The notes: a model not told the origin generated them from the letters alone. A stretch of DNA of 64,000 bases from JACVRX01 sp963819885 (GCA_963819885.1 CAWFXV010000030.1:124001-188000), one strand, 5' to 3'. Positions 48,928-58,664 are shown, counted from the first letter of the stretch. Program-made: numbers and translations.

Positions 48928-51143
48928 GAAGCCGCGTCGACCTGGTCGGCCGGGCTCGTTGCGGCCTCGACCACCGGTGACAGCGACAGCTTGCCGCGGC
49001 CGTCGATCTCGGCGACCTCCACCTGGATCTTCTGACCGACCGAGACGACGTCGTCGACGTTCTCGACCCGCCTGCCGCCGGCCAGCGCCCGCAGCTTGGA
49101 GATGTGCACGAGGCCATCCTTGCCCGGAAGCAGCGAGACGAACGCGCCGAAGCTCGTGGTCTTGACCACCGTGCCGAGGTAGCGCTCACCGACCTCGGGC
49201 ATGGTCGGGTTGGCGATCGCGTTGATCTGGGCCCGCGCTGCCTCGGCGGCGGCACCCTCCTCGGCCCCGATGAAGATCGTGCCGTCGTCCTCGATCGCGA
49301 TCTGCGCGCCGGTCTCGTCCTGGATCTGATTGATGATCTTGCCCTTGGGTCCGATCACCGCACCGATTTGGTCCACCGGGATCTTGATCGTGATGATCCG
49401 CGGCGCGTACGGGCTCATTTCGTCCGGCTCGGAGATCGCTTCGGCCATCACGTCCAGAATCGTCAGCCGTGCCTGGCGTGCTTGCTGAAGGGCCTCGGCC
49501 AGCACTTCGGCCGGAATCCCGTCCAGCTTGGTGTCCAGCTGCAGGGCGGTGACGAATTCGCTGGTACCGGCGACCTTGAAGTCCATGTCGCCGAACGCGT
49601 CCTCGGCGCCGAGGATGTCGGTGAGCGTGACATATCGAAGCTCGCCATCGACCTCACCGGAAACGAGGCCCATCGCGATGCCGGCGACCGGCGCCCGCAG
49701 CGGCACGCCCGCGTTGAGCAGTGACATCGTCGACGCACAGACCGAGCCCATCGACGTCGAGCCGTTGGAGCTCAGTGCCTCGGACACCTGCCGGATCGCG
49801 TAGGGAAACTCCTCGCGGGTCGGCAGGACCGGCACCAGTGCCCGTTCGGCGAGAGCGCCGTGGCCGATCTCGCGCCGCTTCGGGGAGCCGACCCGGCCGG
49901 TCTCACCGGTGGAGTACGGCGGGAAGTTGTAGTGGTGCAGATAGCGCTTGGACTTCTCCGGCGCCAGGGTGTCGAGCTTCTGCTCCAGGCTGAGCATGTT
50001 CAGCGTGCTGACCCCCACGATCTGGGTCTCTCCGCGCTCGAACAGCGCCGAACCGTGTGCTCGGGGAACCGGGCCGACCTCCGCGGACAGCGTCCGGATC
50101 TCGGCCAGCCCACGCCCGTCGATGCGCACTTTGTCCCGCAGGACGCGGTCGCGCACCACCGCTTTGGTGAGCGAGCGGTACGCGGCGCTGACCTCCTTCT
50201 CGCGGCCTTCGAGTTTCTCGGCGAGCGCCTCGCGGACCTGGTCGCGGAGATCGTCGATGCGCAGTTCCCGCTCCGCCTTGCCCGGGATGGTCAGTGCCTG
50301 CGCGAGCTCGGAGCGGATCTCGTCCTCGACGGCTGTGTAGACGTCGTCGGTGAAATCGAGGAACAGCGGAAACTCACCGGTTGGCTTGGCGGCGGCGGAG
50401 GCGAGGTTCTGCTGCGCCACACACAGGCTGGTGATGAACGGCTTTGCCGCTTCGAGACCCTGGGCCACGACCTGCTCGGTGGGGGCGGTCCGGCCGCCGC
50501 GGACCAGGTTCCAGGTGCTGGCGGTGGACTCTGCCTCGACCATCATGATCGCGACGTCTCCGTCAGGCAGCACCCGACCGGCGACGACCATGTCGAACAC
50601 GGCGTCTTCGAGTTGCGAATGGTGCGGGAACGCCACCCACTGATCGTCGATCAGCGCAACCCGCACGGCGCCGATCGGGCCGCTGAACGGCAGGCCGGCG
50701 ATCTGGGTGGATGCCGACGCGGCATTGATCGCGACGACGTCGTAGAGGTGGTCTGGATGCAGGGACATCACCGTGATGACGACCTGGATCTCGTTGCGCA
50801 GGCCCTTGGCGAACGACGGGCGCAGCGGCCGGTCGGTCAGGCGGCAGGTGAGGATGGCCTCCTCGCTAGGCCGACCTTCGCGGCGGAAGAACGAGCCGGG
50901 GATGCGTCCGGCGGCGTACATGCGCTCCTCGACGTCGATGGTGAGCGGGAAGAAGTCGAGGTGCTCTTTGGGCTGCTTGGACGCGGTCGTAGCCGACAGG
51001 ACCATGGTCTCGTCGTCGAGGTAGACGACGGCGGAGCCGGCGGCCTGTCGGGCCAGTTGTCCGGTCTCGAATCTGATGGTTCGGGTGCCGAAGCGGCCGT
51101 TGTCGAGCACGGCCTCGGCGGTGTGAATCTGCGGACCCGTCAC
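48924..51143 (-). CDS. pnp: Polynucleotide phosphorylase
   Basis: A 739-residue PNPase: two RNase PH cores (GSFFRREGRPSEEAILTCRL and GHGALAERALVPVLP), the helical linker, KH domain (IGAVIGPKGKIINQI) and S1 domain (GERYLGTVVKTTSFGAFVSLLPG). It degrades RNA phosphorolytically. GTG 51143 is preceded by AAGGAGGG. A nested hairpin lies in the rpsO-pnp gap (see below). Confidence 0.95.
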   Translation of the reverse strand: MTGPQIHTAEAVLDNGRFGTRTIRFETGQLARQAAGSAVVYLDDETMVLSATTASKQPKEHLDFFPLTIDVEERMYAAGRIPGSFFRREGRPSEEAILTCRLTDRPLRPSFAKGLRNEIQVVITVMSLHPDHLYDVVAINAASASTQIAGLPFSGPIGAVRVALIDDQWVAFPHHSQLEDAVFDMVVAGRVLPDGDVAIMMVEAESTASTWNLVRGGRTAPTEQVVAQGLEAAKPFITSLCVAQQNLASAAAKPTGEFPLFLDFTDDVYTAVEDEIRSELAQALTIPGKAERELRIDDLRDQVREALAEKLEGREKEVSAAYRSLTKAVVRDRVLRDKVRIDGRGLAEIRTLSAEVGPVPRAHGSALFERGETQIVGVSTLNMLSLEQKLDTLAPEKSKRYLHHYNFPPYSTGETGRVGSPKRREIGHGALAERALVPVLPTREEFPYAIRQVSEALSSNGSTSMGSVCASTMSLLNAGVPLRAPVAGIAMGLVSGEVDGELRYVTLTDILGAEDAFGDMDFKVAGTSEFVTALQLDTKLDGIPAEVLAEALQQARQARLTILDVMAEAISEPDEMSPYAPRIITIKIPVDQIGAVIGPKGKIINQIQDETGAQIAIEDDGTIFIGAEEGAAAEAARAQINAIANPTMPEVGERYLGTVVKTTSFGAFVSLLPGKDGLVHISKLRALAGGRRVENVDDVVSVGQKIQVEVAEIDGRGKLSLSPVVEAATSPADQVDAAS

Positions 51144-51228
51144 GGGTCACCCTCCTTGCGGTGTCGTGGGTGGGCCGCAGCGACGTCGGAGAAGGTCGTG
51201 CCATGGGCGCCGGTCTTCGATGGAAGCG

Positions 51229-51262
51229 CCCGGGACGGGCTGCGTAGCACGCGGATCCCGGG
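51229..51262 (-). promoter_or_regulatory. Nested hairpin in the rpsO-pnp intergenic region
   Basis: CCCGGGA (51229-51235) pairs with TCCCGGG (51256-51262), and within it GCGT (51242-51245) pairs with ACGC (51249-51252). It lies about 85-120 nt upstream of the pnp GTG in the 217-bp gap. In Streptomyces an rpsO-pnp intergenic hairpin is an RNase III cleavage site that controls pnp, so a similar role is possible here. Confidence 0.5.
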
Positions 51263-51360
51263 AGCCACTACCGAGGACCGATCCCGAACTCCGGCCGAAA
51301 CCGCGGGCCACCGGTGGGGTGGAATGGCTGTCTGTGTTCAGTTGTGCGGTGGGGGCGAAT

Positions 51361-51630
51361 TTATCGCCGCAGGCCGAGCTTCTCGATCAACTCTCGGTAA
51401 CGCGTGATGTCTGTCCGAGCCAGGTAGTTGAGCAGCCGGCGACGTTGGCCGACCAGCAGCAGCAGGCCGCGACGGCTGTGGTGATCCTGCTTGTGCTCCT
51501 TGAGGTGCTCGGTGAGGTGGTTGATGCGATAGGTCAGCATCGCCACCTGGACCTCGGGCGAGCCCGTGTCACGCTCGGTGCGGGCGTGCTCGGCCATGAT
51601 CGTCTTCTTGGTGGCGGTGTCGATCGACAC
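51361..51630 (-). CDS. rpsO: 30S ribosomal protein S15
   Basis: An 89-residue S15, the exact usual length: GTG start at 51630 with AAGGAG upstream, TGSPEVQVAMLTYRINHLTEHLKEH and HSRRGLLLLVGQRRRLLNYL. It binds 16S rRNA at the central domain and bridges the subunits. It precedes pnp on the same strand. Confidence 0.97.
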   Translation of the reverse strand: MSIDTATKKTIMAEHARTERDTGSPEVQVAMLTYRINHLTEHLKEHKQDHHSRRGLLLLVGQRRRLLNYLARTDITRYRELIEKLGLRR

Positions 51631-51762
51631 GGGTCTCCTTGTCGGGTCATTGCGCGGCGCTCCCGAGCAAGTCCTCCGGGGCACTGTCGATCCGCGGCCG
51701 TTCTGACGGCGCCCCCAGGATATCAGTGGGCGGCTCACCAGGCGTAATCGACGGTTCGGAGG

Positions 51763-52710
51763 TCAGCGCCTGAGCAGCTTTCGAGCTGTGTCGACGTCTT
51801 GGTGCATCCGCTCGACGAGCGACGCGACGGTCTCGAAGCGCTGCTGGCCACGGATGCGGTCCACGAAGTCGACGGCCACCGGCACCCCATACAACTCCAG
51901 GTTGTCGCGGTCGAGCACGTACGCCTCGACCGTGCGCTCGACCCCGTCGAAGGTCGGATTGGTGCCGACGGAGATCGCCGCCGGCCAACGGGGCGTGTGC
52001 GGGTCGTCCAAGCGAGTCAGCCAACCCGCGTAGACACCGTCAGCTGGGACCACCTCGCCCGAACGAGCCGGGACATTGGCCGTCGGAAAACCGAGCAACC
52101 GTCCGCGTTCGTGACCTCGGACGACCACGCCCACGACCCGGAACGGACGGCCCAGCGCTTCTGCTGCCGCGGTCACGTCGCCGTTGGCCACCCGCTCACG
52201 GACGTACGTCGACGACCAGCGATCCACCCATGCGTCACCCTCGGGCTCGACCCGTTCGACCACGAAGTCGTGCTCCTTGCCCAGCTGTTCCAGAAGCGCG
52301 ACGTCGCCGGCGGCGCGGTGCCCGAACCGGAAATCGCTGCCCACGACCACGGCTCTTGCGCGCATGAGACCGACGACCACGTCAGCGACGAAGTCCTCCG
52401 CGCTCTGCTCTGAGCGCTCCCGGCCAAAGGGCAACACCAGTACGTGGTCCGCGCCGGCGCCCCGTAGCAGCTCGGCCCGGGTGGCGACCGGAAGCAGCGC
52501 CGGCGGCGCCACTTCCGGTCGGATGACCACGATCGGGTTCGGGTCGAAGGTCACCACGACCACGGGAACACCCAGCCGACGTCCTTGCCTGGCGGCCCGC
52601 CCGACGACTGCCTGGTGCCCTCGGTGCACACCGTCGAACACGCCGATTGTGACCACCGTGGGCCCGAGGTCCACCGGCACCTCGGCGGGTGAATGCCAGA
52701 CCGTCATCAC
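51763..52710 (-). CDS. ribF: Bifunctional riboflavin kinase/FAD synthetase RibF
   Basis: A 315-residue enzyme. N-terminal adenylyltransferase: GVFDGVHRGHQAVV (HIGH-like), SDFRFGHRAAGD; C-terminal kinase: GRLLGFPTANV and YAGWLTRL. It makes FMN then FAD. It overlaps truB by 4 bp (52707-52710). Confidence 0.95.
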   Translation of the reverse strand: MMTVWHSPAEVPVDLGPTVVTIGVFDGVHRGHQAVVGRAARQGRRLGVPVVVVTFDPNPIVVIRPEVAPPALLPVATRAELLRGAGADHVLVLPFGRERSEQSAEDFVADVVVGLMRARAVVVGSDFRFGHRAAGDVALLEQLGKEHDFVVERVEPEGDAWVDRWSSTYVRERVANGDVTAAAEALGRPFRVVGVVVRGHERGRLLGFPTANVPARSGEVVPADGVYAGWLTRLDDPHTPRWPAAISVGTNPTFDGVERTVEAYVLDRDNLELYGVPVAVDFVDRIRGQQRFETVASLVERMHQDVDTARKLLRR

Positions 52711-53621
52711 TCACCCGGCCCGACCGGTGCGGGCTCCGCCGGGTCGACGAAGACCACCAGATGCTTGGCCCGCGGGCCACGGTCCTGGACCAGCGACAGC
52801 AGCGTCCCGTCCGGGCCGAACACGGCAACCGGGCCGGGATTGATACCGGTTCGGGGCAGTAACGCGCCATGTGCCACCCGAGCAGCGGTTTCCGCATCGA
52901 CGTCCAGGCGGGGGAACAAGGCAGCTGCGGCGGCGGCAAGCGGCATGACAGTGGGAGCTTCGGCAAGCTGGTCGAGGGTTCGGGCGGAGTCCATACCGAA
53001 TGGCCCGACCCTGGTCCGCCGCAGCGCCGTGAGATGGCCGCCCACACCTAACGCGGCACCGAGGTCGCGGGCCAGGGCGCGGACGTAGGTTCCCGAGGAA
53101 CAGTCGACCTCGACATCGACGTCGAGGTGTCGACCGTGCCACTCCGTCCGCATGACCTCCAGCCGCCCGATGGTCACCTCGCGGGCCTTGAGCGCGACCT
53201 GCTCACCTGACCGCACCCGCGCGTAAGACCGGACGCCGTCGACCTTGACCGCGGACACGGCGCTCGGCACCTGCCAAATCGTGCCGGTCAGCCTGGCGAC
53301 CTCCACGGCCAAGGCAGCCGATGTCACCCCCGATGCGTCGGCCACGTCGACGACTTCACCTTCGGCGTCGTCGGTCACCGTGCTCGCACCCAGCCGGATC
53401 CTGGCCGCGTAGGCCTTCTCGGCGAGAGCGAGATGACCCAGCAGCCGGGTGGCGCGGCCGACGCCGACCACCAGAACCCCGGTGGCCATCGGGTCGAGGG
53501 TTCCCGCATGACCGACCTTGCGAGTCCCGACCAGTCGGCGGACACGGGCTACGACGTCGTGCGAGGTCATGCCGATCGGCTTGTCGATCACGACCAGGCC
53601 GTTTGGGGCAGCCGCCGTCAC
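52707..53621 (-). CDS. truB: tRNA pseudouridine(55) synthase TruB
   Basis: A 304-residue pseudouridine synthase: VIDKPIGMTSHDVV, the catalytic-aspartate motif HAGTLDPMATGVL, and DCSSGTYVRALARDLG. It isomerises U55 in tRNA. It overlaps rbfA by 4 bp and ribF by 4 bp. Confidence 0.95.
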   Translation of the reverse strand: MTAAAPNGLVVIDKPIGMTSHDVVARVRRLVGTRKVGHAGTLDPMATGVLVVGVGRATRLLGHLALAEKAYAARIRLGASTVTDDAEGEVVDVADASGVTSAALAVEVARLTGTIWQVPSAVSAVKVDGVRSYARVRSGEQVALKAREVTIGRLEVMRTEWHGRHLDVDVEVDCSSGTYVRALARDLGAALGVGGHLTALRRTRVGPFGMDSARTLDQLAEAPTVMPLAAAAAALFPRLDVDAETAARVAHGALLPRTGINPGPVAVFGPDGTLLSLVQDRGPRAKHLVVFVDPAEPAPVGPGE

Positions 53622-54073
53622 TCCGCGGCGTCCAGCTCTGATCGTTCGGCGCCGTTGGGCGGCACGCGGTATGGGTCGGCGTCGCCGGCGAACGATGCGG
53701 TGGCGGCGTCACGCGCAACGGCCGCGTCGGACTCTCGGGCCTTTCGGAGTAGATCGTCGATGCGGGCAGCGTTCTCGGGAATGGCGTCGGCAACGAAGGT
53801 GAGAGTCGGCGTGAACCGTACGCCCGTCTGCCGGCCCACCTCGGTCCGCAGCAGTCCTTTAACGCTGTCCAGTGCCGCTGCGGTCTCCGCGCGCGCCGTC
53901 TCGTCGCCGTACACGGTGTAGAAGACGGTGGCGTCATGAAGGTCCCCGGTGACCCGGGTATCGGTGACTGTGACGAAGCCGAGCCGGGGATCCTTGACCC
54001 GCTGTTCCAGGGTCTCCGCGACGATCACCCGGATCCGGTCGGCCAGCTTGCGGGCGCGGGCTTGGTCGGCCAC
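53618..54073 (-). CDS. rbfA: Ribosome-binding factor A
   Basis: A 151-residue KH-fold protein: KLADRIRVIVAETLEQRVKDPRLGFVTVTDTRVT and FTPTLTFVADAIPENAARI. It matures 30S subunits. GTG 54073 is chosen because AAGGAAG lies just upstream and it begins the homology; this start sits 49 bp inside the ylxP 3' end. The C-terminal 30 residues form a variable polar tail. Confidence 0.92.
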   Translation of the reverse strand: MADQARARKLADRIRVIVAETLEQRVKDPRLGFVTVTDTRVTGDLHDATVFYTVYGDETARAETAAALDSVKGLLRTEVGRQTGVRFTPTLTFVADAIPENAARIDDLLRKARESDAAVARDAATASFAGDADPYRVPPNGAERSELDAAE

Positions 54074-54384
54074 GTCGCACTTCCTTCCGCCTCGTCGGTG
54101 CTCGAGTAGATGACCTGGTGCGCCGACAGCAGCTCGATCTCGGGCCGGCCAGCGACCATCCGCTCGGCGTTGTCGAGGACCTCTGCGCAATGCCGCGCGT
54201 CGGCGGCGACAACAGCCACTCCGATCTCGGTCCGGCGGTAGAGATCCAGCCCGCCGACCTCTGCCGCCGCCACCGAGAAACGCCGCTGCAGCTCGGCAAT
54301 GATCGGGCGCACGACCGCTCGCTTCTGTTTCAGCGAGCGGACGTCGCCCAGCAACAGGTCCAGGCTCAAGGTTCCGGTGAACAC
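54025..54384 (-). CDS. YlxP-like DUF503 protein
   Basis: A 119-residue DUF503 protein: FTGTLSLDLLLGDVRSLKQKRAVVRPII, RRTEIGVAVVAADARHCAEVLDNAERMV and PEIELLSAHQVIYSSTD. Family members help ribosome maturation. Homology stops after about 95-100 residues, and the remaining 20 or so codons reading through the rbfA start give an unusual WPTKPAP-type tail. GTG 54384 is the likely start. Confidence 0.85.
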   Translation of the reverse strand: MFTGTLSLDLLLGDVRSLKQKRAVVRPIIAELQRRFSVAAAEVGGLDLYRRTEIGVAVVAADARHCAEVLDNAERMVAGRPEIELLSAHQVIYSSTDEAEGSATWPTKPAPASWPTGSG

Positions 54385-54386
54385 GA

Positions 54387-57149
54387 TCAGTTGCGGGGTT
54401 TCTCGCGCATCTCGAAGGTCTCGATGAGGTCGTCGACCTTGATGTCGTTGAACGACCCCAGACCGATACCGCACTCGAAGCCCTCGCGCACCTCCGTGGC
54501 GTCGTCCTTGAACCGCCGCAGCGACTCGATCGTCAGGTTGTCGGCGACGACCACGCTGTCGCGAACCAGGCGGGCCCGCGAGTTCCGGCGGATCATCCCG
54601 CTGGTCACCATGCAGCCGGCGATGTTGCCGAACTTCGAAGACCGGAATACCTCCCGAACCTGCGCCGCGCCGAGCGCGATTTCCTCGAACTCGGGCTTGA
54701 GCATGCCCTTGAGCGCGGCCTCGATCTCGTCGATCACCTGGTAGATCACCGAGTAGTACCGGATGTCGACGCCCTCGCGCTCGGCAAGCTGCTCGGTGCT
54801 CTTCGCCGCGCGCACGTTGAACGCGATGATGATGCCCTGGTCGATCGACGCGAGGTTGACGTCGTTGTCGGTCACGGCGCCGACACCCCGGTGGATGATC
54901 CGGAGGTTGACCTCTTCCCCGACATCGATCTTGAGCAGAGCGTCCTCGAGAGCTTCGACAGAGCCGGAGACGTCGCCCTTGATGATCAGGTTGAGCGTCT
55001 CGACCTTGCTCGCCACCAGCCAGTCTTCGAGGGTGACCCGCTTGCGCGCCCTGGCCAGCATCGCGTTGCGCTCCATTGCTTCACGCTTCTCCGCGATCTG
55101 GCGCGCAGTACGGTCGTCGTCCGCGGCCAGGAACTTGTCGCCCGCGCCCGGAACACTGGTCAGGCCGAGGACCAGCACCGGCCGGGACGGTCCCGCCGTC
55201 TCCAGCGGCTGGCTGAACTCGTCGAGCATGGCCCGTACCCGGCCGTATGCCTGCCCGGTGACGATCGCGTCGCCTGCTTTCAACGTCCCGCGCTGGACCA
55301 GCACGGTTGCTACCGGGCCCCGGCCCTTGTCCAGGTGACCCTCGATGGCCACGCCACGAGCCGCCATGTCGGGGTTGGCTCGCAGGTCCAGGGCGGCGTC
55401 GGCGGTCAGGATGACCGCCTCGAGCAGCTTGTCGATGTTCATTCGCTGTTTGGCCGAGACGTCGATGAACATCGTGTCGCCGCCGTACTCCTCCGCGACC
55501 AGGCCGTATTCGGTGAGCTGCTGGCGGATTTTGGCCGGGTTGGCGCCTTCGAGGTCGACCTTGTTCACCGCGACGACGATGGGGACGTCGGCGGCCTTCG
55601 CGTGGTTGAGCGCCTCGACCGTTTGCGGCATCACGCCGTCGTCGGCGGCGACGACCAGGATCGCGATGTCAGTCACCTGCGCACCGCGAGCCCTCATTGC
55701 GGTAAACGCCTCGTGCCCCGGGGTGTCGATGAAGGTGATTGCCCGGTCTTCCCCTTCGTGGTCGACGTGCACCTGGTAGGCCCCGATGTGCTGGGTGATG
55801 CCACCGGCCTCGGCTTCGACGACGTTGGCGTTGCGGACAGCGTCGAGCAGCTTGGTCTTGCCGTGGTCGACGTGGCCCATAACGGTCACGACCGGCGGGC
55901 GAGCGACCAGGCCTTCCTCGTCTTCCTCGGCCTCGAAGTCGATGGAAAAGGACTCGAGCAGCTCGCGGTCCTCGTCCTCGGGCGAGACCACCTGGAGGTC
56001 GTAGCCCAATTCCTCACCGAGCAGCTTGAAGGTGTCCTCGTCGACGGACTGGGTGGCCGTGACCATCTCCCCGAGATGGAACAGCACCTGAACCAGCGCG
56101 CCGGCCTCGGTGTCGATCCGCTCGGCGAAGTCGGTCAGCGACGCCCCGCGGGGGAGCCGGATGGTCTGCCCGTTGCCGCGCGGGACCCGCACGCCTCCGA
56201 TCGAGGGAGCCTGCATGTTGTCGTACTCCTGGCGCTTCTGGCGCTTGCTCTTGCGGCCGCGAGCGGGTTTCCCGCCGGGCCGCCCGAAGGCGCCTGCTGT
56301 TCCGCCACGGCCCCGACCGCCGGCACCCGGACGTCCACCGAACCCGCCGCCGGCACCTGGCCGACCGGCGAATCCGCCGCCAGTGCCGGTGCGACCGGTT
56401 CCGCCAGAACGACCCCCGCGTTCACCGGCAGGAGCACCGCCGCCACCTGCGCGGCCGGCCCGGCCCCGCTCCCCGGGCCCAGCCGCGCGGGGCGAGCCAG
56501 GACGCGTCGGCATCATCCCCGGGGACGGACGCGAACCGCCAGGTGCACCGCCGGCCGAGCGTGGCGGCATCCCCCCGGGAGACGGGCGTGGGCCGCCCGC
56601 GCCCGGCGGGGCGTCCGGGCGCGTTTGCGGTCGCTGCATACCCGTCGTGCCACCAGCGGAGAACGGGTTGTTGCCCGGACGGGGACCAGCCGGTCGCCGG
56701 CCCATGCCGGTGCTTTCGGTCCCGAACGGGTTGTTGCCGGGGCGAGGGCCACCGGGACGTGGCGTGGCTGGGCCCGGCTTCGGGCCCGTCGACGCCGCGG
56801 CCGCAGCGGGCAGGTCGGGCAACGGCGCGGGCTCAGGCCGAGCCGCCGGCAGTTCCGGCGCCGACGCAACCGGCTGTGGCGCCGACTCCACGACCGGAAC
56901 GGGTGCTGGCGACGTGGACCCGTCGGCAGGCACCTTCTTGGCGGCCGTCTTCGCCGCAGCCTTGGCCGCCTTCTTCGCCGGCGCTGGCGGCGCGTCTGCG
57001 AATGCTTCCTTCAGCCTGCGGACGACCGGTGCCTCGACCGTCGATGACGCCGATCGGACGAACTCACCCAGGTCGCCCAACTTCGCCAGGACGACCTTGC
57101 TCTCTACTCCGAACTCCTTGGCGAGCTCGTATACCCGGACCTTGGCCAC
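54387..57149 (-). CDS. infB: Translation initiation factor IF-2
   Basis: A 920-residue IF-2. The N-terminal 300 residues comprise the IF2N domain (VRVYELAKEFGVESKVVLAKL) and a very long Pro/Gly/Arg-rich low-complexity linker, then a second IF2N-like segment, the GTPase core (GHVDHGKTKLLD, DTPGHEAF, NKVD) and domains that bind fMet-tRNA. It positions initiator tRNA. ATG 57149 is well placed. Confidence 0.95.
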   Translation of the reverse strand: MAKVRVYELAKEFGVESKVVLAKLGDLGEFVRSASSTVEAPVVRRLKEAFADAPPAPAKKAAKAAAKTAAKKVPADGSTSPAPVPVVESAPQPVASAPELPAARPEPAPLPDLPAAAAASTGPKPGPATPRPGGPRPGNNPFGTESTGMGRRPAGPRPGNNPFSAGGTTGMQRPQTRPDAPPGAGGPRPSPGGMPPRSAGGAPGGSRPSPGMMPTRPGSPRAAGPGERGRAGRAGGGGAPAGERGGRSGGTGRTGTGGGFAGRPGAGGGFGGRPGAGGRGRGGTAGAFGRPGGKPARGRKSKRQKRQEYDNMQAPSIGGVRVPRGNGQTIRLPRGASLTDFAERIDTEAGALVQVLFHLGEMVTATQSVDEDTFKLLGEELGYDLQVVSPEDEDRELLESFSIDFEAEEDEEGLVARPPVVTVMGHVDHGKTKLLDAVRNANVVEAEAGGITQHIGAYQVHVDHEGEDRAITFIDTPGHEAFTAMRARGAQVTDIAILVVAADDGVMPQTVEALNHAKAADVPIVVAVNKVDLEGANPAKIRQQLTEYGLVAEEYGGDTMFIDVSAKQRMNIDKLLEAVILTADAALDLRANPDMAARGVAIEGHLDKGRGPVATVLVQRGTLKAGDAIVTGQAYGRVRAMLDEFSQPLETAGPSRPVLVLGLTSVPGAGDKFLAADDDRTARQIAEKREAMERNAMLARARKRVTLEDWLVASKVETLNLIIKGDVSGSVEALEDALLKIDVGEEVNLRIIHRGVGAVTDNDVNLASIDQGIIIAFNVRAAKSTEQLAEREGVDIRYYSVIYQVIDEIEAALKGMLKPEFEEIALGAAQVREVFRSSKFGNIAGCMVTSGMIRRNSRARLVRDSVVVADNLTIESLRRFKDDATEVREGFECGIGLGSFNDIKVDDLIETFEMREKPRN

Positions 57150-57241
57150 TTTTCTCCTTCTCGGCCGGTCCGGGCGTCGGCTCGGACCGGCTAGGTGGTG
57201 CGCGTACTCATCGGTGCGTGCTCATCGAGTGCCCATGAGTG

Positions 57242-57586
57242 TCATATCTCCTTGTTGCGGTCAGTCGCCGATCCGGTGTTCCGGCCGGCGGCCATCTGCT
57301 CCTCCACCCATTGTCGCAGCACCGACGTGTCGAACTGTCCCGGCAGGCGCAAGGCCCGCCGAAACACCCGACGACGCTCGGCGAGGTCGAGGCACCGCAG
57401 GTCGGGATGCAGGTATGCGCCCCGACCAGGCAGCTTGCCGCGCCGGTCGGGAGTCAGCATCGGGGCCGTTTCCGGCTCGGTGCTGTCCTCGACCGCCACG
57501 ACTCGCAGCAGATCGAACTTGCTCGCGCGGATCCGACAGCCGATGCAGGTACGCACGGGTGGGCGGGGGGCCGCACGATCGTCCAT
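57242..57586 (-). CDS. YlxR-like (DUF448) protein
   Basis: A 114-residue YlxR family protein: PVRTCIGCRIRASKFDLLRVV and GRGAYLHPDLRCLDLAERRRVFRRALR are diagnostic. It binds RNA or nucleoid-associated partners and sits between nusA and infB in most actinomycetes. Confidence 0.94.
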   Translation of the reverse strand: MDDRAAPRPPVRTCIGCRIRASKFDLLRVVAVEDSTEPETAPMLTPDRRGKLPGRGAYLHPDLRCLDLAERRRVFRRALRLPGQFDTSVLRQWVEEQMAAGRNTGSATDRNKEI

Positions 57587-57616
57587 TCACATTTCCAGAG
57601 ACAGTCTAGCGCCTGG

Positions 57617-58660
57617 TCACACACCGGCCGAGTCAGGCGCCGCACCGACGTCGCCGTCCAGCGGCACCGGGGTGATGGCGTTGACCGGCTCCGGGCCACC
57701 GCTGTCCGGGTGGATATCGATCCGCCAGCCGGTCAGCCGGGCCGCGAGCCGGGCATTCTGGCCTTCGCGCCCGATCGCCAGCGAGAGCTGGTAGTCCGGA
57801 ACGGTCACCCGAGCCGCCTTCGCGTCGGCGTCGACGACCTCGACCTGGCTGACCCTGGCTGGCGAGAGGGCATGTGCGACCAATTGGGCCGGATCATCCG
57901 ACCAGTCCACGATGTCGATCTTCTCCCCGTGTAGTTCTGCCACGACGGCCCGTACCCGTGCGCCCATCGGGCCGATGCACGCCCCCTTGGCATTGACGCT
58001 CGGGTTTGTCGACCGCACGGCGATCTTGCTGCGGTGACCGGCCTCACGAGCGATCCCGGCGATCTCGACCGTGCCATCGGCGATTTCCGGCACCTCGAGC
58101 GCGAACAGCTTCTTGACCAGGTTGGGATGCGTCCGCGACAAGGTCACCACCGGACCACGCAGTCCTTTGCGGACCTGCAGGACGTAGCACTTGATCCGGC
58201 TTCCGTGCTCGTAGCGCTCGCCGGGGACCTGTTCGTGAGCCGGCAGCACTGCCTCCACCTTGCCGAGGTCGACCAGCACAGCCCGGGGATCGCGGCCTTG
58301 TTGGACGGTTCCGGAGATGACATCGCCCTCTTTGCCGAGGAACTCGCCGAAAGTGATCTCGTCTTCGGCATCGCGCAGCCGTTGCAGGATCACTTGTTTG
58401 GCGGTCGTGGCCGCGATTCGGCCGAATCCCTCGGGCGTGTCGTCCCATTCGCGGAGGACGGCCTCGTTCTCATCCACGTCCTGAGCCCAGACCGTGACGT
58501 GACCGGTCTTGCGGTTCAGCTCGACTCTGGCGTGGGGTTGGGCGCCCTCGGTCCGCTCGTATGCGACGAGCAATGCCTGCTCGAGTGCCTCGACGAGGAG
58601 GTCGAACGAGATCTCCTTCTCCCGTTCCAGAGCGCGCAGGACCGACAGGTCGACGTCCAC
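57617..58660 (-). CDS. nusA: Transcription termination/antitermination factor NusA
   Basis: A 347-residue NusA: N-terminal RNAP-binding helical domain (LRALEREKEISFDLLVEALEQALL), S1 domain (GTVQQGRDPRAVLVDLGKVEAVLP), KH1/KH2 (NPSVNAKGACIGPMGARVRAVVAEL; YQLSLAIGREGQNARLAARL). GTG 58660 has AGGAG seven nucleotides upstream. Length is usual for actinomycetes, which lack the acidic repeats. Confidence 0.95.
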   Translation of the reverse strand: MDVDLSVLRALEREKEISFDLLVEALEQALLVAYERTEGAQPHARVELNRKTGHVTVWAQDVDENEAVLREWDDTPEGFGRIAATTAKQVILQRLRDAEDEITFGEFLGKEGDVISGTVQQGRDPRAVLVDLGKVEAVLPAHEQVPGERYEHGSRIKCYVLQVRKGLRGPVVTLSRTHPNLVKKLFALEVPEIADGTVEIAGIAREAGHRSKIAVRSTNPSVNAKGACIGPMGARVRAVVAELHGEKIDIVDWSDDPAQLVAHALSPARVSQVEVVDADAKAARVTVPDYQLSLAIGREGQNARLAARLTGWRIDIHPDSGGPEPVNAITPVPLDGDVGAAPDSAGV

Positions 58661-58664
58661 GGCG

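Noticed and set aside
56239..56920. Glycine/proline-rich repeats that look like a tandem repeat array
   Set aside because: It is the normal low-complexity linker of actinobacterial IF-2, not a DNA repeat or CRISPR.
54891..57047. Plus-strand frame of 718 codons
   Set aside because: Antisense to infB, whose motifs are clear; the frame is a mirror of its low-complexity N-terminus.
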